Assembly: GCA_029256485.1 (NCBI GenBank)
Contig: JAQSXU010000008.1
Location: 1 to 63,791 of the forward strand
DNA: 63,791 bases
Direction of reading: 5' to 3'
DNA from: Clostridiaceae bacterium
GTDB taxonomy: Bacteria > Bacillota_A > Clostridia > Clostridiales > Clostridiaceae
Shown one piece after another: positions 25,334 to 32,187 of the stretch. The notes beneath the pieces are model-generated. The model made no database searches, had not been told where the DNA came from, and worked only from the letters and a program-made list of their open reading frames with translations. Position numbers and translations under genes: made by a program. How positions within the stretch are numbered: position 1 is the stretch's first letter; the number at the start of each line of letters is the position of its first letter.

Positions 25334-26107
25334 TTATTTAAATTCCCAAAAATCTAAACTTAAATTACCGTATTGAAAAATACGCTTAAGAAGTTTAGGA
25401 CTTCTAGTAGAATCACTTGCTCCCATTGACAAAAGCAGAGGAACAAAATGTTCGCTTCTTGGAACTGCAAGAGGAACACTAGGTGCCAGTTTTTCATAGT
25501 TTAGAATGGATGATAAGTCCCAGTTTAAAATTTTATTTTCTATCCATTTATTAAATTCTGAAGCCCAGGTATGAACCTGATTTTCTGCGCCGAAATCAAC
25601 CAAACCCAGATTATGCACAATACCTCCGCTTCCAATTATAAGCACATCATCCTGCCTTAAGGCTTCAAGGGATTTACCAATGTTATATTGTTCTTCATTG
25701 GAAAGAGATATATTCACTGACATGGTAATTACGGGTACATCTATTTCTGGGAAAAGAAGTTTTAACATAGTCCAAGATCCGTGGTCTATTCCTCTTTCAT
25801 AGTCAAGTTTATTAGATACTTTATTTTTATCAAGCAGAGAACTTATTTTATTAGCTAAACTTAAATCTGAACCTGCATTATATTTTACTGTATATAATTG
25901 TGCTGGAAATCCATAAAAATCATAAATCATATCATAATGCTTTGCAGCACCTATAAGTTGGATAGGAGCTTCATAATGAGCTGAAAAGATAACTACAGCT
26001 TTGGGCTTTTTTAATGTTTTACCATAATTTTCTAAGAAGCTGGTATATTCGTTATTTTCATAAATGATGGTTGGGGCACCGTGGCCTAAAAATAGTGAAG
26101 GAATCAT
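25334..26107 (-). CDS. LigB/DODA-family extradiol dioxygenase (YgiD-like)
   Basis: The 257-residue protein belongs to the class III extradiol ring-cleavage dioxygenase group that includes 4,5-DOPA dioxygenase and YgiD. Visible are the N-terminal SLFLGHGAPT with a metal-ligand His, VVIFSAHYEAP, ERGIDHGSWTMLKLLFP and SEHFVPLLLSMGA, which together provide the zinc or iron site. An oxygen-using activity would be odd in a strict anaerobe, so the physiological reaction may differ. Alone on its strand. The 239 nt upstream (26108-26346) is AT-rich with no other signal apart from the next gene's terminator. Confidence 0.9.
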   Translation of the reverse strand: MIPSLFLGHGAPTIIYENNEYTSFLENYGKTLKKPKAVVIFSAHYEAPIQLIGAAKHYDMIYDFYGFPAQLYTVKYNAGSDLSLANKISSLLDKNKVSNKLDYERGIDHGSWTMLKLLFPEIDVPVITMSVNISLSNEEQYNIGKSLEALRQDDVLIIGSGGIVHNLGLVDFGAENQVHTWASEFNKWIENKILNWDLSSILNYEKLAPSVPLAVPRSEHFVPLLLSMGASDSTRSPKLLKRIFQYGNLSLDFWEFK

Positions 26108-26310
26108 ATTTTCACTAACCTTTCTGTTTTTAAATTTTATAAATTTGCTTAGTTTTATAGTATTTTACCTTTAAATAAAATATATTAAATAATAATTAAT
26201 ATTAAATTTCAATATATATAAATCATAGCACCTAATTTTATGTAAGTAAATATTAAACTAATTAATTTTAAAAGAAAAATGCTGTTTTGTTAAAAATAAA
26301 AAATATAAAA

Positions 26311-26337
26311 AAGACAGGCCTTTTTAAAGCCTGTCTT
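26311..26337 (-). terminator. Terminator of the proline/tryptophan-rich protein gene
   Basis: AAGACAGGC and GCCTGTCTT arms are followed on the minus strand by T4-6. Confidence 0.8.
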
Positions 26338-26346
26338 AACATAATA

Positions 26347-26751
26347 CTAATAACAAACAAAATACTGAATTCTTCTTAAATTAACTGTAAAATAGACCCA
26401 GAATCTTCCGTTCCATCTCCAACCGGAAACATTTCTTCTATCCACGTTCATAATCCATGCCCAAAAAGATCTGCCATTATTTAACCACAAGTATGCAAGT
26501 CTTCTTCTGCAAGGCAGAAGTGTTGCAGGGGAAACAGCCTTTACCTGATACTGGCTCTTTTGTGGAATTACAGATGGAGGAGGACCTTTTGGAGGCATAA
26601 AACCTTTTGGACCACCAATGGGTGGAGCCTCATTATACTGTCTAAATCCTAAAGGACAAAATGCAGGCGGAGGCATAAAATCAAAATCAGATTCATCATT
26701 AATGTCACCTCTCCAAAGATTTTCATTACGATAGAACATATTATAAAACAC
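26347..26751 (-). CDS. Hypothetical proline-rich protein with Trp-rich C-terminus
   Basis: I do not recognise this 134-residue protein. Residues 1-25 are acidic and aromatic. Residues 26-60 are rich in Pro and Gly (FMPPPAFCPLGF, PPIGGPKGFMPPKGPPP). The C-terminal half holds ATLLPCRRRLAYLWLNNGRS, SFWAWIMNVDRRN and SGWRWNGRFWVYF, with six tryptophans. There is no signal peptide. It has a good AAGGAGTG ribosome site and its own terminator, so it is probably expressed. The composition would suit a spore-coat or surface-adhering protein, which is only a guess. Confidence 0.65.
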   Translation of the reverse strand: MFYNMFYRNENLWRGDINDESDFDFMPPPAFCPLGFRQYNEAPPIGGPKGFMPPKGPPPSVIPQKSQYQVKAVSPATLLPCRRRLAYLWLNNGRSFWAWIMNVDRRNVSGWRWNGRFWVYFTVNLRRIQYFVCY

Positions 26752-26840
26752 TCCTTATAAATATTACATTTTATAATATGATAAAAACTATCAAATGGAT
26801 ATACATAAAATTTCAACGCTGTCCCTTGTGCTTATTAAAT

Positions 26841-27263
26841 TTATTTTATATCCATTTCTAATTTAATATTTTCAATAATTTCATCAATGATATCTTTTAT
26901 TTCTAAATTTCTGGTACCAGGTATATAAATACCATGCTTTCTCATAGGAACAATATATTTAATACATTCCATTTCAAATATGCTTTTAGATATTGCTGTG
27001 GTAATTTCACCATTAATACCGCCGCTAACCATGATTCCAATGGGACCTATAATGGCATTGATTTTTTTAGTATGACAAAATGAAATTATAGATTCTTCTC
27101 CCGTAATTCCATAATTTGAGCCAGCCTTAAGCATATTTGATGTAGCGGTACTATTTGTACCCAATGCAAATATATTAATATCAGATTTGAATTCCCTGCG
27201 GAGTTTCTTTACAACTGTCTGCCCAATACCTCCGCCTTGAGCATCTATAACTGCAATATTCAT
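26841..27263 (-). CDS. DUF3842 family protein
   Basis: The 140-residue protein begins MNIAVIDAQGGGIGQTVVKK, a nucleotide-binding-like beta-strand and glycine loop characteristic of DUF3842. It continues with FALGTNSTATSNMLKAGS and IIGPIGIMVSGGINGEITT. Function is unknown; the fold suggests binding of a nucleotide or small ligand. Ribosome site GGAGGG precedes the ATG. It is monocistronic. Confidence 0.8.
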   Translation of the reverse strand: MNIAVIDAQGGGIGQTVVKKLRREFKSDINIFALGTNSTATSNMLKAGSNYGITGEESIISFCHTKKINAIIGPIGIMVSGGINGEITTAISKSIFEMECIKYIVPMRKHGIYIPGTRNLEIKDIIDEIIENIKLEMDIK

Positions 27264-27443
27264 TTCAAGCCCTCCAGCATATTCCTTTTAATATTTAATT
27301 TCATACCATTATTATAATTAAATCCTTTAAATAAATATAGTTTTTATCCATTTAATTGTGTATTTTAACATATTTATGTAAACACTATGTTTAAAATATA
27401 TATTTCAAATTAAGTAATAATTATAGAATTTGAGGTGAATGAT

Positions 27444-28085
27444 ATGAGAATACCAAATCACATTGGAATAATTCCAGATGGAAATAGGAGATGGGCTGAG
27501 TCAAATGGAATGTCAAAAGAGAAAGGGTATGAGCTAGGGCTAGATCCAGGTCTATCTCTTTTTAAACTATGTCAGCAGGTGGGAGTTAAGGAAATTACAT
27601 ATTATGGGTTTACTACAGATAATACTAAACGTCCTGCAAAACAAAGAGAATCATTTACAAAAGCCTGTGTTGGTGCGGTTAAAATGCTCTCTAAAGAGGA
27701 TGCCTCCCTGTTGGTGGTAGGAAACACTTATTCTCCTATGTTCCCCCAGGAATTATTACCGTATACCAAAAGAAAGAATTTTGGAAATGGGGGAATGAAA
27801 GTTAATTTTCTAGTTAATTATGGATGGGAATGGGATTTAAATAATTTAAAGACTGTTGATAGTTCAAAAAAAAATATAATTAACTATATTAATTCATATG
27901 ATGTGTCCAGAGTAGACTTAATTATCAGATGGGGCGGAAGAAGAAGATTAAGCGGCTTTTTACCGGTGCAGTCTATTTATTCGGATTTTTATGTTATTGA
28001 CGATTATTGGCCGGACTTTAAGCCTGAACATTTTTTAAATGCCTTGAGCTGGTATAATACACAGGATATTACATTGGGTGGATAA
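27444..28085 (+). CDS. Atypical cis-prenyltransferase (UppS-family) paralogue
   Basis: The 213-residue protein aligns by eye with undecaprenyl diphosphate synthases: GIIPDGNRRWAESNG keeps the essential Asp of DGN, FTTDNTKRP matches FSTENWKRP, and SGFLPVQSIYSDFY with DDYWPDF matches the C-terminal SNFLLWQ and WPDF motifs. The conserved RTGGE, however, reads RWGGR, replacing the glutamate that helps bind magnesium in UppS, and NYGGR reads NYGWE. It is also shorter than UppS (about 245-250). It is probably a divergent paralogue with altered or lost activity. ATG 27444 follows TGAGGTG; three further codons upstream could be used. Confidence 0.75.
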   Translation: MRIPNHIGIIPDGNRRWAESNGMSKEKGYELGLDPGLSLFKLCQQVGVKEITYYGFTTDNTKRPAKQRESFTKACVGAVKMLSKEDASLLVVGNTYSPMFPQELLPYTKRKNFGNGGMKVNFLVNYGWEWDLNNLKTVDSSKKNIINYINSYDVSRVDLIIRWGGRRRLSGFLPVQSIYSDFYVIDDYWPDFKPEHFLNALSWYNTQDITLGG

Positions 28086-28181
28086 AATTTCATAAATGTC
28101 CCTTTTATAGCTAATGTTTATAACTTATAATTAAGATAAGTAATAAAATATAGAAGGAATTTTATTTAAAAGGAGAAACTT

Positions 28182-28631
28182 ATGAATACTGTATTAAAAA
28201 AATTAGGTTTGCTGGATGAAAGTGACACTGTGCTTATTTTAAATGCTCCAAAAGAATATCATGAAATTATGAAAGAAATTAATGGCGAAATACATACAGA
28301 AATAAAGAAAAAATATAAATTCATACAGATATTTGCAGAAAATATGAACGATGCAAATAAATATGCTAAGGAAGCTTTAGAGGCATTAGATGGTGATGGA
28401 CACCTGTGGCTATGCTACCCAAAGGGAACTTCAAAAAAGTACAAGTCTGATATAAATAGAACTAAATCCTGGGAAGTTTTTTCGACCTATGAATTTGAGC
28501 CTGTATCTCAGGTTGCTATAGATGAAAACTGGACGGCAATGAGATTCAGACATATAGATAATATTAAAAACATGAAAAGAAAAACAGCAGCTACAGAAAA
28601 AGGAAAAGAAAGAATAAACAGCAAAAACTAA
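28182..28631 (+). CDS. DUF3052-like protein
   Basis: The 149-residue protein has LWLCYPKGTSKKYKSDINR near residues 83-101 and a C-terminal EFEPVSQVAIDENWTAMRF, a pattern seen in DUF3052-like proteins of many bacteria. No catalytic motif is evident and the function is unknown. The C-terminal 20 residues are basic. Starts with ATG behind AAAGGAG; ends before a GC-rich hairpin at 28637-28668. Confidence 0.65.
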   Translation: MNTVLKKLGLLDESDTVLILNAPKEYHEIMKEINGEIHTEIKKKYKFIQIFAENMNDANKYAKEALEALDGDGHLWLCYPKGTSKKYKSDINRTKSWEVFSTYEFEPVSQVAIDENWTAMRFRHIDNIKNMKRKTAATEKGKERINSKN

Positions 28632-28636
28632 AATAA

Positions 28637-28668
28637 AGCTGTGCCTGAGATATTAATAAGGCACAGCT
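28637..28668 (+). terminator. Hairpin after the DUF3052-like gene
   Basis: AGCTGTGCCT and AGGCACAGCT form a perfect 10-bp stem. The following T run is interrupted (AATTTTATT), so termination is likely but not certain. Confidence 0.65.
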
Positions 28669-28714
28669 GTAATTTTATTAATAAGTGTTAATAATTAAAT
28701 TATAAGTGATATAA

Positions 28715-28891
28715 TTACCTGAATACAAAATATAGTATAGCAGCTATAATTAAAATTACTGGTACAAATTGCAGGAAATGAAGTTTACTAGTAGATTTTG
28801 GCTTATTTTCCTTTATGCCTTCAGGATTAAAGTCAGGACTCATAACTTTAAAAAAGTTATCATGGGTATGATTATGTAAATTCTTATTCAA
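28715..28891 (-). CDS. Small single-pass membrane protein
   Basis: A 58-residue protein starts at TTG 28891, with AAAGGAGGAAAG just upstream on the minus strand. Residues 1-35 are polar, including HNHTHDN, and residues 40-57 form one hydrophobic helix (FVPVILIIAAILYFVF). The Spo or germination role of such peptides is unknown and I recognise no family. A longer frame upstream of the TTG has no ribosome site. Confidence 0.6.
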   Translation of the reverse strand: MNKNLHNHTHDNFFKVMSPDFNPEGIKENKPKSTSKLHFLQFVPVILIIAAILYFVFR

Positions 28892-29102
28892 AGTACTTTC
28901 CTCCTTTAATAAAATATTACATATATACATTATAATGTAAAATAAATTTTTATTCAAATTTTATCTATTCATAAATTATTAACAAAATTGACATGTAAGT
29001 GTAACCGGGTACATTTAATATAAAAATAGCTTAATATGCATACTATGTAAAATGTGGGAACTGCTTTGAAATTTATATTGATTATAAAATGGAGAGATGA
29101 AT

Positions 29103-29780
29103 ATGGGTGAAACAATTTTAATTGTTGATGATGAAGAAAGAATGAGGTCTCTCATTGGTTTATATTTGAAGAGAGAAGGATACAATATTATTGAGGCTGA
29201 AAATGGCGAACGGGCTTTAAAAATATTTGCAGCAAATAAAATACATTTAGTAATTTTGGATGTAATGATGCCAGTTATGGATGGATGGACAACATGCAGT
29301 GAACTTAGGAAGAAATCAGATGTGCCTATATTGATGTTGACAGCTAAGGGAGAAGATGATGATAAACTTTTAGGTTTTCAGTTGGGTACGGATAATTATG
29401 AAACTAAGCCATTTAGTCCCAAAGTTTTGGTAGCAAAGATAAATGCATTAATTAAGAGAGTTTATTTTACTAAAGCTGATAATTTAAAAGACAATTTTGA
29501 TGGGCTGGTAGTTGATGAAGAAGCTCATATTGTAACTATAGACAAAAATGAAGTTTATTTATCTCCAAAGGAATTTGAATTGTTAACATATTTTATAAGA
29601 AATAGGGACATTTCTTTAAGCAGGGAGAAAATATTAGATGCAGTTTGGGGCATGGACTATTATGGAGATTTAAGAACAGTTGATACTCATATTAAAAGAC
29701 TGAGAGAAAAGCTAGGGGATAAGGCATATCTAATTTCTACTGTAAGAGGAAGCGGATATAAATTTGAGGTGAAAAGATGA
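29103..29780 (+). CDS. OmpR-family response regulator
   Basis: The 225-residue regulator has a receiver domain with VDDEE acidic pocket, phosphoacceptor Asp53 in VILDVMMP, Thr in LMLTAKGE and Lys in ETKPF, followed by an OmpR winged helix (about residues 130-225) with SPKEFELLTYF, VWGMDYYGDLRTVDTHIKRLREKL and VRGSGYKF. It regulates transcription when phosphorylated by the kinase encoded next, whose start overlaps its stop by 4 nt. ATG 29103 is six nt after GGAGAG; the ATG at 29097 is too close. A near-palindrome TGTAACCGGGTACA at 29000-29013 may be its binding site. Confidence 0.93.
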   Translation: MGETILIVDDEERMRSLIGLYLKREGYNIIEAENGERALKIFAANKIHLVILDVMMPVMDGWTTCSELRKKSDVPILMLTAKGEDDDKLLGFQLGTDNYETKPFSPKVLVAKINALIKRVYFTKADNLKDNFDGLVVDEEAHIVTIDKNEVYLSPKEFELLTYFIRNRDISLSREKILDAVWGMDYYGDLRTVDTHIKRLREKLGDKAYLISTVRGSGYKFEVKR

Positions 29781-31258
29781 GAATTAAAAAAAGTATCACA
29801 GTTAAACTTTTTTTAATAACCACTGTGGTATTTATTGCATTTCTAAGTACTACTCTTATCGTTCAATCAGTATTTTTTGAAAAATTCTATATAAGTAAAA
29901 AGAAAAGTAATTTACACGATAACCTGATAAAATTTATGACGGATTATAACAAAACTAATGACTTGACTAAAACCACTGAATTAATTAAAGAGTTTGAGGA
30001 AAATAACAGTGCTAAAGTTGTAATATTGGATAGTTATGGCCAATTGAAATTTATTACAAAATCCGGAAATGAAAAAAGTGATGCTGGTAAAATTAGAATT
30101 GTAAATGAAATAATAAGGCAGCTTAATATTAATGCAAATACATTCAATAATATTCAAAATAATGTAAGGACAATTATAACTGATACAAAGGAATTTGAAA
30201 CAAAAAATGTGGTTTGCTTTTCTCCAGATAGCACTAAAAATGAATTCGTTTTTGTAATATCATCACTTCAGCCCATTAATGAAGCTGCTATTGTAATTAA
30301 GGAATTTTATCTTTACTTTTATGCAGGGGCAGTTTTGCTTATAGTAATACTATCGTTTGTTTATTCTAATATGATATCTAAGCCACTGATAAAGATTAAT
30401 TCAACTGCATCTAAAATGGCCAAACTTGATTTTTCAGAACACTGTGATATAAACAGCGAGGATGAAATAGGGAATCTTGCATCATCATTGAATTTTTTAT
30501 CGGAAAATTTAAATAATGCATTATCATCACTTAGAGAAGCAAATACAAAATTAGAAAATGATATAGAACATGAGAGAACATTGGAAAAAATGAGAAAGGA
30601 ATTTACAGCCTCTGTTTCCCACGAGTTAAAGACTCCAATCAGCTTAATTGACGGTTATGCTGAAGCATTGAAGGATAACGTTGTGGTTGATGAAGACAGA
30701 GATTATTATTTAGATGTTATTATAGATGAATCAAGAAGAATGAACAACTTAGTATCTGATATGCTTGATTTATCTCAATTAGAATCCGGAAACTTTAAGC
30801 TCATAAAAGAAGAATTTAATATTGATGAACTTATATCTCAAATTGTCAGGAAATTCTTTACAATGATTTCACAAAAAAATATAGATTTAAGGGTAAGCCT
30901 TATAAAGGGACAAAAAGTAAATGCAGATTGGGACAGAATAGAACAAGTATTAAATAATCTATTGACAAATGCAATTAGACATGTAGATGATAATGGCTTT
31001 ATAAAAATAGAAATGAAAAAAGATGAACAATGGGTTACAGTAGAAGTTGAAAACAGCGGTAAACATATATCAGAAGAGGAGCAGGGGAGAATTTGGGATA
31101 ACTTCTATAAGGTTGATAAATCAAGAAACAGAAAGCTTGGTGGAACTGGTATTGGACTTGCTATAGTTAAAAATATACTAAAACTCCACGAAAGTGAATA
31201 TGGTGTTAATAACACCGAAAAAGGAGTGATGTTTTATTTTAAACTAAAAAGCATATAA
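29777..31258 (+). CDS. Sensor histidine kinase
   Basis: The 493-residue kinase has a membrane helix at residues 8-30, an extracytoplasmic sensor of about 140 residues, a second helix near 176-196, a HAMP linker, a HisKA domain with the phosphoacceptor His in SVSHELKTP (about residue 282), and an ATPase domain with N box NLLTNAIRH, EVENSG and GGTGIGLAIVKN. It autophosphorylates and passes phosphate to the regulator encoded just upstream. The stimulus is unknown; no transporter or dedicated target is adjacent, apart from the YihY gene 38 nt downstream. Confidence 0.93.
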   Translation: MRIKKSITVKLFLITTVVFIAFLSTTLIVQSVFFEKFYISKKKSNLHDNLIKFMTDYNKTNDLTKTTELIKEFEENNSAKVVILDSYGQLKFITKSGNEKSDAGKIRIVNEIIRQLNINANTFNNIQNNVRTIITDTKEFETKNVVCFSPDSTKNEFVFVISSLQPINEAAIVIKEFYLYFYAGAVLLIVILSFVYSNMISKPLIKINSTASKMAKLDFSEHCDINSEDEIGNLASSLNFLSENLNNALSSLREANTKLENDIEHERTLEKMRKEFTASVSHELKTPISLIDGYAEALKDNVVVDEDRDYYLDVIIDESRRMNNLVSDMLDLSQLESGNFKLIKEEFNIDELISQIVRKFFTMISQKNIDLRVSLIKGQKVNADWDRIEQVLNNLLTNAIRHVDDNGFIKIEMKKDEQWVTVEVENSGKHISEEEQGRIWDNFYKVDKSRNRKLGGTGIGLAIVKNILKLHESEYGVNNTEKGVMFYFKLKSI

Positions 31259-31296
31259 TATATAGAAAGTAAAGGCATCTAAAGGGAGTTGAAAAA

Positions 31297-32136
31297 ATGA
31301 AGCATCCAATAGTAAAAGACTTGGTGAATTTGGCTAAAAGATTTTCAGCAGATGACGTTTTAGCCCTTGCATCTCAACTTTCATATAGTCTGCTGCTTGC
31401 TTTCTTTCCTTTTTTAATATTCCTAATGACTTTAGCGGGTTTTAGTCCAGTAAGTGGTTCGGATGTGCTTTTTGTTCTTAAAGAGGTACTGCCTAAAAAT
31501 ACATTTTCGTTAATCCAAAATACAATAATTGAGGTTTTTGATACAAAAAATAAAAACTTGCTATCCATAAGCTTAATCATAACTATATGGACTGCATCCA
31601 GCGGTTTTAATGCAGTAATAAAGGGATTGAACAAAGCCTACGATGAGGATGAAAAAAGATCTTACATTAAAGTACAGTTGATAGCCATTCTGTGTACTTT
31701 AGCCCTGACTTTTATAATAATTTTAACGGTGATTCTTCTTGTATTTGGGGAAATGATTTGGACAGCAGGAATCAAATGGCTTGGTTTTTCAATGGAATTA
31801 AAATATTTATGGGATTTAATAAGGTATATAATAATAATGCTGTCAATGGTATTTATTTTTGCAGCACTATACCACTTTACTCCAAGTAGAAGACTACATT
31901 GGAAAGATATAATGCCAGGGGCATTATTTTCTACAGCAGGATGGTTAATTGCTTCATTTGGATTTGCATTTTACGTAAATCATTTCGGAAATTATTCTAG
32001 AGTATATGGCAGTATAGGTGCAGTGATAATATTGCTAACATGGCTGTTTATTACCTCTATAGTGATTATCTTAGGAGGAGAAATAAATGCGGTTTTGGCA
32101 TTTGATAGGGAAGGTAAGGAAAAGTTTCATAAATAA
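31297..32136 (+). CDS. YihY/BrkB-family membrane protein
   Basis: The 279-residue protein has about six membrane helices and the YihY pattern: ADDVLALASQLSYSLLLAFFPFL near the N-terminus, WTASSGFNAVIKGLNKAYD, FTPSRRLHWKDIMPGAL, and NHFGNYSRVYGSIGAVIILLTWL. Although once called ribonuclease BN, the family is an integral membrane group of unclear function. AAAGGGAG ribosome site. It follows the kinase closely and may belong to the same transcript. Confidence 0.92.
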   Translation: MKHPIVKDLVNLAKRFSADDVLALASQLSYSLLLAFFPFLIFLMTLAGFSPVSGSDVLFVLKEVLPKNTFSLIQNTIIEVFDTKNKNLLSISLIITIWTASSGFNAVIKGLNKAYDEDEKRSYIKVQLIAILCTLALTFIIILTVILLVFGEMIWTAGIKWLGFSMELKYLWDLIRYIIIMLSMVFIFAALYHFTPSRRLHWKDIMPGALFSTAGWLIASFGFAFYVNHFGNYSRVYGSIGAVIILLTWLFITSIVIILGGEINAVLAFDREGKEKFHK

Positions 32137-32138
32137 TA

Positions 32139-32187
32139 AAATTCCCAGAAGCATTTTGTTTATCAATATACTTCCGGGAATTTTTTT
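32139..32187. terminator. Bidirectional terminator
   Basis: AAATTCCC and GGGAATTT arms with an inner GAAG/CTTC pairing are followed by T7 on the + strand, between YihY and the convergent flavodiiron gene. Confidence 0.8.
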
